Below, in pieces: positions 9,861-18,660 of a stretch of 64,000 nt of DNA. The translations under genes and the position numbers were made by a program. This DNA comes from Flavobacterium azizsancarii (GTDB lineage: Bacteria; Bacteroidota; Bacteroidia; Flavobacteriales; Flavobacteriaceae). The notes below the pieces were generated by a model that saw only the letters and a program-made list of their open reading frames with translations, was not told where the DNA came from and searched no databases. The first letter of the stretch is position 1, and each line of letters opens with the position of its first letter. The stretch is taken from the NCBI RefSeq assembly GCF_027980145.1, contig NZ_JAMZNK010000024.1:16296-80295 (forward strand), read 5' to 3'.

Positions 9861-9876
9861 CTATCTATTTAGATAG
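9861..9876. promoter_or_regulatory. Palindromic operator between NmrA and HxlR genes
   Basis: CTATCTATTTAGATAG, a perfect 7-bp inverted repeat around TT, placed 22 nt before the HxlR start and just upstream of the NmrA promoter. Its symmetry suits a dimeric HxlR protein. For the plus strand it falls between TTG at 9852-9854 and a weak TAGCTCTT at 9874, so binding could repress the regulator gene itself. Confidence 0.65.
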
Positions 9877-9897
9877 CTCTTATAAAAAACAAATGAT

Positions 9898-10290
9898 ATG
9901 GATTTAGAATGTAAAAGTGATTTTATTGAGGTGAACAGTAAACTATTTCCATGCACTGTAAGTATAGCTATGGATCTGGTTGGCGGAAAATGGAAAGCAG
10001 TTATATTATATCACTTAAAAGATACAGATAAAAGATATAATGAGTTAAGAAAAGAAATGCCTGCTGTCACGGAAATGACACTTAGCCTGCAACTAAAGCA
10101 ACTTGAAAAGGATGGTCTTATATCGCGGACGGTTTATGGCAAAAAGCCTCCTATTAAAGTTGTTTATAGTTTAACGGATTTTGGAAGATCCTGTATTCCT
10201 ATGCTTAATGCCATTACTGAGTGGGGGAATCAAGTTGCTGCTCAAAAAGGGGAATTTATCGACACAAAATCTGTTAGTGCAACGATTTGA
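9898..10290 (+). CDS. HxlR-family winged-helix regulator
   Basis: Small dimeric DNA-binding regulator, 130 residues. The HxlR winged helix runs from about 18 to 110: CTVSIAMDLVGGKWKAVILY (conserved Cys before the first helix and the GGKW signature), RYNELRKEMPAVTEMTLSLQ, LEKDGLISRTVY (wing) and YSLTDFGRSCIPML. The N-terminal Cys residues (positions 4 and 19) could sense electrophiles, as in HypR/YodB relatives. It is divergent from the NmrA gene, and a 16-bp palindrome lies just upstream, so autoregulation and control of the NmrA gene are likely. Confidence 0.92.
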   Translation: MDLECKSDFIEVNSKLFPCTVSIAMDLVGGKWKAVILYHLKDTDKRYNELRKEMPAVTEMTLSLQLKQLEKDGLISRTVYGKKPPIKVVYSLTDFGRSCIPMLNAITEWGNQVAAQKGEFIDTKSVSATI

Positions 10291-10480
10291 TAATTTGATT
10301 GACCATTTGGTACAGGATTAATTGCTTTGTGGGAAGTATAGAAAAGTTTTAATTAACATCTTACTAGAGCAATCTTTCGCAATTTATAAACATTTCTGAT
10401 GATTTTCAGGCTGGCGTTGATGAATATTATAAAATATTTCTACTACACATCTTTATAATTTTCCTTATGAAAAAATAAAA

Positions 10481-10518
10481 AAAGAGTCCGCTTCGATATT
10501 TTACGAAACGGACTCTTT
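10481..10518 (-). terminator. Intrinsic terminator after the aldehyde dehydrogenase gene
   Basis: Strong hairpin AAAGAGTCCGCTTCG, loop ATATTTTA, CGAAACGGACTCTTT, with A/T runs on both sides. It sits about 20 nt downstream of the minus-strand dehydrogenase stop. Confidence 0.85.
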
Positions 10519-10536
10519 ATAAAAAAAACAATCTAT

Positions 10537-11940
10537 TTAATTTGGATTTGAAGCTTTAGTAATTCGTATAAGCTTAGCATTTACAAATTCATAAATCCCT
10601 GCAGGAGATTGTTCACGGCCATATCCGGATCCTTTAGTTCCGCCAAAAGGCAGTTCTGGAGTAATCCCTGTCAGATGGTTGATGTAAACCATCCCGGTTT
10701 CTATTTGTCGGGCAACATTTACGGCTCTTTTTTCATCTCCGCTAAATACACTTCCACCTAAGCCAAAGTTTGTTGCATTTGCAAGAGCTACTGCTTCATT
10801 TTCGTCTTTAACACGATAAAACATAAATACCGGACCAAAGATTTCTTCATTATAAGCAGAGTTTCCAGGTTCTATATTTGTAAGTAGGGTAGGTTCCATA
10901 AAAGCACCTTTGCGATCAATTCGTTTACCACCCAACAATACAGTAGCACCTTCTTTTACGGCTTGTTGTACTTGTTTAATAACACCTTCAACAGCTTTCT
11001 CGCTGCTCAGAGGAGCAAGTGTAGTTTCCGGACTCATAGGATCTCCAACTTTAATAGAAGCAAATTTTACTTTTACTTTTTCTAAAAAAGAATCTGCAAT
11101 GCTTTCTTCAACAATAATTCGTTTAGGAGAAGTACATACCTGTCCGGCATTCCACATACGACCGTTTACAGCAGCATCAACAGCTTCATCTATATTGGCA
11201 TCATTGAGCACAATAAAAGCATCACTTCCGCCAAGTTCCAAAGTCGATTTTTTTATATATTTACCTGCTGCCGCTGCAATCGATGCTCCGGCTGGCTCAC
11301 TTCCGGTTAATGTAACCGCTTTAATACGTATATCAGAAACTAGTTCACTCGCTTTTTCACCCGGTATAAAAAGGTTTTGGTAAACACCTTCGGGAGCACC
11401 GGCTTCAAGAAAAATATCTTCCATAAGCTGAGCACATTGCGGTACATTTGAAGCATGTTTAAAAAGCATGGTATTACCGGCCATTATATTAGGCGCCGCT
11501 GATCGGGTAATCTGATAGAAAGGAAAGTTCCAGGGCTGTACACTAAGTAAAACACCCAACGGTTCATAACTAAGAAAAGCAAATCCTATAGGAGTTTCTA
11601 ACGGACTATCAGCCAGAAATTTTTCGCCATTATCAGCATAATAATCAAAAATAGCGGCACTTAATTCCACTTCTTGTATCGCTTCTCGGTGTAATTTACC
11701 CATTTCCAGTGTTGCCAAAGCCCCTAATTCTTTTTTTCTATCGCGCATGATAGAGGCCACTTTATGCAATAATTTGGCTCTAACATTAAAAGCGGTTTTT
11801 TTCCAGGTTTTGAAAGCTGCGTCTGCTTTTGAAATTTTTGACTCAAGCTCTTTATCGTTCATAACATCAAACTGTTTTACAATTTCGTTATTAAACGGAT
11901 TGACTGATTTAACAGATGACTCTTTAATTGAATTTTCCAT
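10537..11940 (-). CDS. NAD(P)-dependent succinate-semialdehyde-type dehydrogenase
   Basis: Aldehyde dehydrogenase superfamily enzyme, 467 residues, oxidising an aldehyde (probably succinate semialdehyde) to its acid. It has the substrate-tunnel/cofactor motif SVQPWNFPFYQI near 140, the glycine motif VTLTGSEPAGASIAAAAG near 210, the general base Glu in STLELGGSDAFIV near 233 and the catalytic Cys in GQVCTSPKRIIVEE near 267. The C-terminus carries PELPFGGTKGSGYGREQS. Length and motifs suit the Sad/YneI branch rather than the longer GabD. The gene is transcribed alone and divergently from the mutase at 12156; no GABA transaminase gene is nearby, so the pathway is not set by context. Confidence 0.85.
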   Translation of the reverse strand: MENSIKESSVKSVNPFNNEIVKQFDVMNDKELESKISKADAAFKTWKKTAFNVRAKLLHKVASIMRDRKKELGALATLEMGKLHREAIQEVELSAAIFDYYADNGEKFLADSPLETPIGFAFLSYEPLGVLLSVQPWNFPFYQITRSAAPNIMAGNTMLFKHASNVPQCAQLMEDIFLEAGAPEGVYQNLFIPGEKASELVSDIRIKAVTLTGSEPAGASIAAAAGKYIKKSTLELGGSDAFIVLNDANIDEAVDAAVNGRMWNAGQVCTSPKRIIVEESIADSFLEKVKVKFASIKVGDPMSPETTLAPLSSEKAVEGVIKQVQQAVKEGATVLLGGKRIDRKGAFMEPTLLTNIEPGNSAYNEEIFGPVFMFYRVKDENEAVALANATNFGLGGSVFSGDEKRAVNVARQIETGMVYINHLTGITPELPFGGTKGSGYGREQSPAGIYEFVNAKLIRITKASNPN

Positions 11941-12155
11941 AATAATATATTATTTAAAGTATACTTATAAAGGTACACCTTACATTTTTCAATAAACTTA
12001 GCGTACTGTTAATGTTTATCATAGCTCTGTTAAAATTAAAAACAGATATGAAACTGAGCCATAAGATGTATATTTTGATTTTATACAATTCTAAAAACTA
12101 ATGCATTAATTGTTTTATCTTTATAATAGTTTTGATATGGCTTTAAATATAAAAA

Positions 12156-12758
12156 ATGGCACAATTAGTTTTTGTCAGACATGGACAATCTCTTTATAAT
12201 CTGGAAAATCGATTTACAGGAATTCTTGATGTTCCGCTCACGGATATTGGAAAAGAACAAGCAAAACTTGCGGGAGAGAAACTCATTGGTTATGTTTTCG
12301 ATATTGCCTATACTTCTATGCTGATAAGGGCTCAGGAAAGCTTAGAGATTATCCTCAATGAAATGAAGGTAACAATCCCTATCGTAAAAAATAAAGCCTT
12401 TAATGAGAGAATGTACGGTACTTTACAAGGACTCAATAAGGAAGAAACGGCAAAAAAATATGGTCTGGCTCAGGTGGACATCTGGAGAAGAAGTTATGAT
12501 GTATGTCCTCCTGATGGGGAAAGTTTGTTAGATACTTACAACCGCGTAGTTCCTTATTATAAAACCGAAATAGAAACAAAACTAAAAATGGGACAGAATG
12601 TTTTAATAGTAGCCCATGGCAACAGTCTGAGATCCCTGATGATGTATCTTGAAAACATCAATCCTCTTGATATTGTAAAAGTAAATATCGCAACAGGAAT
12701 ACCCAGAGTTTACACGTTTGATGCTGAACTGAAAATTTCTAATGTAACCTATCTATAG
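12156..12758 (+). CDS. gpmA: 2,3-bisphosphoglycerate-dependent phosphoglycerate mutase
   Basis: Histidine-phosphatase-fold mutase interconverting 3- and 2-phosphoglycerate in glycolysis. At 200 residues it is shorter than the roughly 250-residue E. coli enzyme, like other compact Bacteroidetes forms. FVRHGQSLYNLENRFTG at residues 5-21 contains the phospho-His motif RHG and the substrate loop; ERMYGTLQGLNKEETAKKYG near 87 holds the acid Glu and Tyr; VAHGNSLRSLMMYLE near 151 contains the second catalytic His. These GpmA-specific segments argue against a generic phosphatase. The gene stands 157 nt before the egtB-like gene on the same strand and could be its upstream neighbour in a longer transcript, though no functional link is evident. 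Confidence 0.85.
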   Translation: MAQLVFVRHGQSLYNLENRFTGILDVPLTDIGKEQAKLAGEKLIGYVFDIAYTSMLIRAQESLEIILNEMKVTIPIVKNKAFNERMYGTLQGLNKEETAKKYGLAQVDIWRRSYDVCPPDGESLLDTYNRVVPYYKTEIETKLKMGQNVLIVAHGNSLRSLMMYLENINPLDIVKVNIATGIPRVYTFDAELKISNVTYL

Positions 12759-12915
12759 TTATCTCTGTGAAGCTTTTAATAACAAAAACAAGAAGTAAAT
12801 TCACGACTGAAATTATTAAATTAATACTATTTTTTATTTAAAAATACTTATTCTGTTTTTTAAATTACTAACTTAGAGTATAATACAAACTCACAAACAG
12901 CAGTAATTTAATACT

Positions 12916-14055
12916 ATGACAGCACGTTTCTTAAAAGTCAGAAAAAAAACAGAAAAAATTTGCACTCCTTTACTTGTAGAGGATTATTCTGTACAACCCA
13001 GCGATTTTGCTTCTCCGCCAAAGTGGCATTTGGCTCATACCACCTGGTTTTGGGAAGAGTTTCTACTTACGAAATACAACCCTGATTACACAGTTTATCA
13101 TCCTGATTTCTCCTACTTATTTAATAGTTATTACAATACAGTTGGAAAACGGATACAGCGTCCTTCCAGAGGATTTATGACAAGACCATCCGTAGAAGCT
13201 GTTTATGCTTACAGGACATATGTTACTGCCGCCGTTGAATTGTTTATGAAGAACGATTTAAATCAGGAAATACTTGATATTATTGAGATCGGAATCAATC
13301 ATGAAGAACAGCATCAGGAACTTTTAGTATATGATATAAAATACCTCTTAGGAACACAGGCAACTTTTCCTGGTTATGGCAATCATTTTTTGCCAGCTTC
13401 TGAAAAACAGGAAGTTGGTTTTGTAAAAATTGCAGCAGGTATCTATGAAATTGGACATACAGGATCTTCTTTTTGTTTTGATAATGAATTGGGAAGGCAC
13501 AAAGTGTATGTAGATGATTTTGAGATTTCAAATACACTTGTAACCAATGCAGAATATCTGCAGTTTATACAAGACGACGGTTACAGAAATTTTAATTACT
13601 GGCATGATGAAGGTTGGGCGTGGGTTAACGAAAATGAAATCGAAGCACCCTTGTATTGGCATAAAATAGATAATGAATGGCAGGTGTATGATCTAAATGG
13701 CTTGCAGAAAATCGCAGCAGATTTACCGGTAATGCACCTGAACTATTACGAAGCTTTTGCCTATGCGCAATGGAAGGGAATGCGATTACCAACAGAATTT
13801 GAATGGGAAATAGCGAGTAGTCAATTGTCCTGGGGTAAAGTTTGGGAATGGACGAACAGTGCATATCTGGCTTATCCTAATTTTAATAAAGCATCTGGAG
13901 CATTGGGAGAATACAACGGAAAATTTATGGTGAACCAAATGGTTTTAAGGGGAGCCTCAGCAGCAACTCCGGAGAATCATAGCCGTAATACCTACCGTAA
14001 TTTTTTTCATCCTGTAATGCGTTGGCAGTTTTCAGGATTACGACTGGTAAAGTGA
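12916..14055 (+). CDS. egtB: EgtB-like non-heme iron sulfoxide synthase
   Basis: Iron enzyme of the ergothioneine/ovothiol sulfoxide synthase family, which uses oxygen to join a thiol (Cys or gamma-Glu-Cys) to C2 of an N-trimethyl-histidine imidazole. In 379 residues the N-terminal DinB-like domain gives WHLAHTTWFWEEF near 37 and INHEEQHQELL near 129, supplying the three-His iron site (H plus HxxxH). The C-terminal FGE-sulfatase/C-lectin domain runs from about 175 (FCFDNELGRHKVYVDDF; MRLPTEFEWEIA; NTYRNFFHPVMRWQFSGLRL). There is no fused methyltransferase, so it is EgtB rather than OvoA. It heads a five-gene operon with a reductase, transporter, EgtD-like enzyme and racemase-fold protein. Because the partner methyltransferase has an unusual active site, the true substrate is uncertain. 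Confidence 0.88.
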   Translation: MTARFLKVRKKTEKICTPLLVEDYSVQPSDFASPPKWHLAHTTWFWEEFLLTKYNPDYTVYHPDFSYLFNSYYNTVGKRIQRPSRGFMTRPSVEAVYAYRTYVTAAVELFMKNDLNQEILDIIEIGINHEEQHQELLVYDIKYLLGTQATFPGYGNHFLPASEKQEVGFVKIAAGIYEIGHTGSSFCFDNELGRHKVYVDDFEISNTLVTNAEYLQFIQDDGYRNFNYWHDEGWAWVNENEIEAPLYWHKIDNEWQVYDLNGLQKIAADLPVMHLNYYEAFAYAQWKGMRLPTEFEWEIASSQLSWGKVWEWTNSAYLAYPNFNKASGALGEYNGKFMVNQMVLRGASAATPENHSRNTYRNFFHPVMRWQFSGLRLVK

Positions 14056-14094
14056 TTTTTTGAAATCAGCTCAGTCTTTAAAAACAAAAATACT

Positions 14095-15456
14095 ATGAAA
14101 AAGTTTGATTATATTATTATCGGAAGCGGACAGGCAGGTATTCCTTTGGCGTTTAGCTTATCAAAAGAAGGAACCGTTGCCATTATTGAAAAAAGTTTTT
14201 TGGGCGGAACGTGCGTCAATAACGGTTGTATACCGACCAAAGCTTATGTTGCCAGTGCCCGAAGAGTCTGGGATGCTTTTCATGGCGATGACCTAGGTGT
14301 CGAAATTCCTAAAGGAACAAAAGCCAATCTCAGAAAAATTAAAGCACGTAAAGACGAGTTGGTCAATGAATCCCGCTCTAATATTGAAAGAGCCATTAAG
14401 AGAGATGAAAAAATTAGCTTATATAATGGTGAAGCTCATTTTTTGAGCAATTATGAGGTTAAAGTTGGAGACACAATCCTGACTGCAAAAAAAATATTTA
14501 TCAATGTAGGAGCAAGGGCAGTAGTTCCTAAGGAATATCAGGAAGTTCCTTTTTATACCAACGAAAATATTCTGGAAATTGAGGATATTCCCAAACATCT
14601 AATCATCATAGGCGGAAGTTATATTGGTTTAGAATTTGCTCAGATCTTCAGAAGATTTGGCAGTGAAGTCACAATCATAGAACGTAATAAGCAATTGATC
14701 AACAGAGAAGATAAAACAGTAACTGATGTCGTAGCTGAAATCATGAAGGCAGAAGGTGTCGATATTGTTTTTAATGCCAAAGATATTAGCGTAAAAGAGA
14801 ATAATAAAGAAGGTATTACCCTGAACACCGATATTAAAGTAATAAAAGGATCACATTTGTTATTGGCCATTGGTCGTGCCCCTAATACTGATACATTGCA
14901 ATTGGAGCATACGACAATCAAATTGGATGACAAAAAGTATATAAAAGTCAACAATTACTGTCAGACAAATGTTGAGGGTATTTTTGCCATCGGGGATTGT
15001 AACGGTGAAGGTGCTTTTACACATACTTCGTACAATGATTTTCAAATTGTAGAAAGCTTTCTTTTTAAGAAAAAGGAGCGAAAAATTAGCGATAGAATCA
15101 CAACTTACGGATTGTTTATTGACCCACCGCTAGGCAGAATTGGAATGACAAAAAAAGAAGCTCTCGAAAAAGGACATGAAATTTTGGTAGGGTACCGCCC
15201 TATGACAAAAGTAAATCGTGCTAAAGAAAAAGCAGAAACTTTAGGTTTTATGGAAGCAGTAATCGATGCTAAAACCAATCTCTTTTTAGGTGCCTGTGTC
15301 TTAGGAGTGGGTGGGGACGAAATCATAAATGGGATTACGAATTTGATGTATGCCAAAAAGCCTTATACCGTTTTGAGGGATTCAATACATATTCATCCTA
15401 CGGTAAGTGAACTTATCCCAACGATGTTAGAAGATTTAAAACCAATTGCTAAATAA
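14095..15456 (+). CDS. FAD-dependent pyridine nucleotide disulfide reductase
   Basis: Class I flavoprotein disulfide reductase, 453 residues, cytoplasmic. It has the FAD motif YIIIGSGQAGIPLAFSL at residue 6, redox-active Cys pair in GGTCVNNGCIPTKAYV at 37-52, NAD(P) motif HLIIIGGSYIGLEFAQIF near 170, a second FAD motif GIFAIGDCNGEG near 300, and the dimer-interface HIHPTVSELIPTML near 433 with the catalytic His-Glu pair. MerA-like sequences share these features, but the N-terminal heavy-metal domain and C-terminal Cys pair of MerA are absent. Lying 39 nt after the egtB-like gene and 8 nt before the transporter, it may reduce the disulfide of the small thiol made by this operon, as mycothione or trypanothione reductases do; that is inference. 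Confidence 0.85.
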   Translation: MKKFDYIIIGSGQAGIPLAFSLSKEGTVAIIEKSFLGGTCVNNGCIPTKAYVASARRVWDAFHGDDLGVEIPKGTKANLRKIKARKDELVNESRSNIERAIKRDEKISLYNGEAHFLSNYEVKVGDTILTAKKIFINVGARAVVPKEYQEVPFYTNENILEIEDIPKHLIIIGGSYIGLEFAQIFRRFGSEVTIIERNKQLINREDKTVTDVVAEIMKAEGVDIVFNAKDISVKENNKEGITLNTDIKVIKGSHLLLAIGRAPNTDTLQLEHTTIKLDDKKYIKVNNYCQTNVEGIFAIGDCNGEGAFTHTSYNDFQIVESFLFKKKERKISDRITTYGLFIDPPLGRIGMTKKEALEKGHEILVGYRPMTKVNRAKEKAETLGFMEAVIDAKTNLFLGACVLGVGGDEIINGITNLMYAKKPYTVLRDSIHIHPTVSELIPTMLEDLKPIAK

Positions 15457-15464
15457 GAAGTATT

Positions 15465-16931
15465 TTGATTTCAAAACTATCCAGTCATTTTCGGGCTAAT
15501 AATCTACTTTTATACGGGATGTTTTTTGGTGCTGTATTCTTTATAACCGGAATTTTGGCACCGGATACCTTGCTGTCTGTTTTAAGTCATATCAATAAGC
15601 AGTTATTATCAGTTTTTAGCACTTATTATTTAGGATTGGGACTTCTTATAGTGCTTGCTTCTTTAGTGTTGCTGTTTTTGCCTATTCGAAACAAAAGACT
15701 GGGATCAGAGAAACCGGCTTATTCCTATTTCAGTTGGATTGCCTTATTGTACAGTACCGGAATGGGTTCCGGTTTATTGCTTCGTGCGGTACAGGAACCT
15801 GTTTATTATTTTAATAATAGTCCGGTTGCCACTACGAATGCAAAAGAAACAGCACTTCAATACACCTTTTTTCATTGGGGTTTTACGCCTTGGGCGATGT
15901 ACAGCCTGTTTGGTTTATTAGTTGCTTATAATCTTTATATAAAAAAAGCACCTAATTTATTGCATGCCATAGTTCCCGATATAAAAAATAATATACTGAA
16001 GTTTAGCGCTATTCTCTTTATCGTATTAATCACTATTACGGGAGTAATCGCTTCATTAGGATTGGGAACGGCACAATTAATAGGCGGACTGAATTATACT
16101 TTTGAGGCAGAGTTTGGAACTTCTTTTTTATTGATCAGCGTGTTTGTAATGGGATGCATCGCTACTTATTCCGCATTGACGGGAATTACAAAAATGATTA
16201 AAATTTTGGCTGATTTTGATTTTGTTTTTTCCATTATTTTAATGCTTTTTGTGGCCTTGTTTCTAAATTTTAATCTTTATATAACTCAGACTTTTACGGC
16301 TTTTTATCAGTATGTGATTCATTTTTTTGAAATGAGTCTCGCTACAGGAGCTTATACAACCAAAGGGACTTTTACCCAGGATTGGACAGTTTTCTATTGG
16401 GCATTCTGGTTGGCGTGGGTTCCTTTTACGGGTATTTTTATTGCCCGCATTTCGAAAGGTAGAACCATAAAGGAATTTTTGATTGCTACAATTTTAGTAC
16501 CTACTTTAGCCACTATCATCTGGTTTTCCATATTTGCCAATGCTGCTTTTGAGATAATAGAAAAGGGCAATAGTACACAGTTTGATAACGTGTTTAGTTC
16601 TTTGTTTGTTTTTTTAGAGCATTTTCCATTTCATGAAATTACCTTTTTGGTTGCAGGTCTCTTAGTCGCTATTTCTATTATTAATTCAGTCGATTCAGCC
16701 ATTTTTGTATTAGGGATGTTTAGTGATAATGGCAATGAAAATCCCTCTAAAAAACATAAACTCGGTTGGGGTATTATCATTACGGCTACAGCATTAGGAC
16801 TTACTGCTCTTGGTACAAGCGAACTGTTAAATGGAATTAGTAATCTGTTAATTATTATGGTTTTACCTTTTAGCTTTTTGTATCTTTATTGTATAGTAAC
16901 ATTCTTTAAACAGAACATTTTTCGAAAATAA
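15465..16931 (+). CDS. BCCT-family betaine transporter
   Basis: Secondary transporter of the betaine/carnitine/choline family, 488 residues with about 12 membrane helices. The conserved core is visible: YFSWIALLYSTGMGSGLLLR near 85 (unwound helix), FFHWGFTPWAMY near 135, FTQDWTVFYWAFWLAWVPFT near 305 (aromatic betaine box) and GIFIARISKGRTIKEF. The start is TTG at 15465, 8 nt after the reductase stop; the next Met lies inside helix 1, so TTG is preferred. BCCT proteins move trimethylammonium compounds, so import or export of an N-trimethyl amino acid (hercynine, ergothioneine or another betaine) fits the neighbouring EgtB/EgtD-like enzymes. Cation coupling was not assessed. Confidence 0.88.
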   Translation: MISKLSSHFRANNLLLYGMFFGAVFFITGILAPDTLLSVLSHINKQLLSVFSTYYLGLGLLIVLASLVLLFLPIRNKRLGSEKPAYSYFSWIALLYSTGMGSGLLLRAVQEPVYYFNNSPVATTNAKETALQYTFFHWGFTPWAMYSLFGLLVAYNLYIKKAPNLLHAIVPDIKNNILKFSAILFIVLITITGVIASLGLGTAQLIGGLNYTFEAEFGTSFLLISVFVMGCIATYSALTGITKMIKILADFDFVFSIILMLFVALFLNFNLYITQTFTAFYQYVIHFFEMSLATGAYTTKGTFTQDWTVFYWAFWLAWVPFTGIFIARISKGRTIKEFLIATILVPTLATIIWFSIFANAAFEIIEKGNSTQFDNVFSSLFVFLEHFPFHEITFLVAGLLVAISIINSVDSAIFVLGMFSDNGNENPSKKHKLGWGIIITATALGLTALGTSELLNGISNLLIIMVLPFSFLYLYCIVTFFKQNIFRK

Positions 16932-17002
16932 TATAACATCATGCATCGTTTCCTATCGTATTTTTAAGATAACTTAAAAATAAATAACCAATAGCCTTAA
17001 TT

Positions 17003-17995
17003 ATGAAAGAGACAGTCGTTTTAAATAAAAAGGAATCCCAAAAAAGTACATTAGAGCAATTTAAAAAGGAAGTTAATGACGGATTAAATGAGTCTTTGAA
17101 GACATTACCTTCAAAGTTTTTTTATGATAAAAAAGGAGATGCTCTTTTTGTCGAAATTATGCATTTGCCAGAATATTATGTTACGCGTTCAGAGCATGAA
17201 ATATTTAAAGATAAAAGCGCTTCGATAATTAAAGCATTAGCATTAGATCAGGATACTTATTTTGAACTGATAGAACTTGGGGCTGGTGACGGCATGAAAA
17301 CTAAGGAACTGCTACAGGAACTCTCTCGCGAAAATTACAAGTTTGATTACATTCCGGTAGATATTTCGCAGAATGCTTTAGAAAAATTAGAAAAAGATCT
17401 CAATCAGAAAATGCCCCATATTGCGGTAAAAACCAAACAAGGAGATTATTTCGAGGTTTTAGAATCATTAAAAGAAAATCAACATCCAAAAGTGATCTTG
17501 TTTTTAGGATCCAATATCGGGAATATGCCTGATGATGTGGCGGAAGTCTTTATTGCTAATCTGAGTGAAAATTTAAATTTTGGTGATAAGTTTTTTTTAG
17601 GTGTAGACCTAATAAAACCGGCAGCTATTGTTTTGCCTGCCTATAATGATAGTAAAGGGGTTACAGCTGCGTTTAACCTGAATTTACTGGAACGAATCAA
17701 TAGAGAACTGGATGCTGATTTTGAAATTGAAAATTTTAAACACCAACCGGAATATGATGAAAAGCAGGGCATCGCAACTAGTTTTTTAGTAAGTACGAAA
17801 GAACAGGATGTATTTATAAAAAAGATCAATAAGATATTTCATTTCGCTAAAGGCGAGAAAATTTTAACTGAAATTTCAAGAAAATACAATGATAAAATTT
17901 TAGATAAAATTCTAAAAAAGACAGCGTTTGTTATCAAAGACAGAATTACGGATCGTAAAAAGTATTTTGCCAATTATGTTTTAGAGCATTTATAA
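17003..17995 (+). CDS. egtD: EgtD-like amino acid N-alpha-trimethyltransferase
   Basis: SAM-dependent enzyme of the Methyltransf_33 (EgtD) family, 330 residues, which trimethylates the alpha-amino group of an amino acid, normally histidine to hercynine. Seen: SKFFYDKKGDALFVEIM and LPEYYVTRSEHEIF near 40-60, SAM loop IELGAGDGMKTKELL near 90, FLGSNIGNMPDD near 170 (Asn for the amino group), GVTAAFNLNLLERINREL near 222 and ILTEISRKY near 295. Aligned by eye with mycobacterial EgtD (WIEMS), the imidazole-binding Glu282 is Ala here (GIATSFLVS), while the following Ser is kept. From memory, an engineered E282A/M252V EgtD accepts tryptophan. So the substrate may be an amino acid other than histidine. 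It overlaps the next start by one base. Confidence 0.85.
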   Translation: MKETVVLNKKESQKSTLEQFKKEVNDGLNESLKTLPSKFFYDKKGDALFVEIMHLPEYYVTRSEHEIFKDKSASIIKALALDQDTYFELIELGAGDGMKTKELLQELSRENYKFDYIPVDISQNALEKLEKDLNQKMPHIAVKTKQGDYFEVLESLKENQHPKVILFLGSNIGNMPDDVAEVFIANLSENLNFGDKFFLGVDLIKPAAIVLPAYNDSKGVTAAFNLNLLERINRELDADFEIENFKHQPEYDEKQGIATSFLVSTKEQDVFIKKINKIFHFAKGEKILTEISRKYNDKILDKILKKTAFVIKDRITDRKKYFANYVLEHL

Positions 17996-18660
17996 TGAAA
18001 ATACAATCACTTGGTATATTGGGATTAGGAAGTCGCTCTACCCTTTTTTATATTAAGGAACTTAACCGCCTTTATCATAAAAAAAGAGCAGGATACAGTA
18101 CTTGTCCCTTTACATTATTGAATACCAATTTTGATGTTCTAAATAACTTGCTCCCCAAACCTTCAAATAAGCTTAAAGTGCTCTTGAGTAATTATTTGAC
18201 AGAATTAAGTCATTTGCAAGTAGATGCTGTTTTAGTTCCAAATATTACCCTGCATGAAACCATTGATAAGCTTAGTATAATGCCAAAAATTATTCATCCG
18301 GTGCATCTCACTATTGCCAAACTTAAGGATAAGGGTTTTAGTGAGATTATTTTATTTGGTTCCTTGCATACGATGGAATCGGATTACTTAAAATGGGCAT
18401 TTAACAATCAAAACATTGCAGTATCACTTCCTGCAGTAGCAGAACGGGTCGTAATAGAGGACGTTCGTAAACATATTTATTGGGAAACAGAAAGTAAAGA
18501 GCTAATGCAGGAGTATGCTGATATCATCAAAAAATACAGTTCAAATAATGCACTGGTATTGGCTTGTACAGAATTATCGGTGGCTTGGACTACTATTGAT
18601 AGTAACATTTTTGATATGTCCCGGATTCAAATTGAAGCAGCTGTTGAAAATATTGATTAA
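17995..18660 (+). CDS. Asp/Glu racemase-fold protein with a single catalytic Cys
   Basis: Aspartate/glutamate racemase superfamily member, 221 residues, cytoplasmic. True racemases use two cysteines in symmetric loops. The second is present in VLACTELSVAW near 190, but the first loop reads VLVPNITLH near 80 where xCNTxH is expected, so Cys is replaced. Superfamily members with one Cys catalyse decarboxylation or isomerisation rather than racemisation. ATG 17995 shares its A with the TAA of the methyltransferase gene, so the two are translationally coupled and probably act in one pathway, perhaps processing the thiol or betaine product. A C-S lyase role is possible but unsupported. Confidence 0.75.
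   Translation: MKIQSLGILGLGSRSTLFYIKELNRLYHKKRAGYSTCPFTLLNTNFDVLNNLLPKPSNKLKVLLSNYLTELSHLQVDAVLVPNITLHETIDKLSIMPKIIHPVHLTIAKLKDKGFSEIILFGSLHTMESDYLKWAFNNQNIAVSLPAVAERVVIEDVRKHIYWETESKELMQEYADIIKKYSSNNALVLACTELSVAWTTIDSNIFDMSRIQIEAAVENID

Noticed and set aside
12916..14055. OvoA (ovothiol synthase) instead of EgtB
   Set aside because: OvoA has a fused C-terminal methyltransferase and is about 700 residues; this protein ends after the FGE-like domain at 379.
14095..15456. Mercuric reductase
   Set aside because: No HMA domain, no C-terminal vicinal Cys pair and no mer genes nearby; a thiol disulfide reductase fits better.
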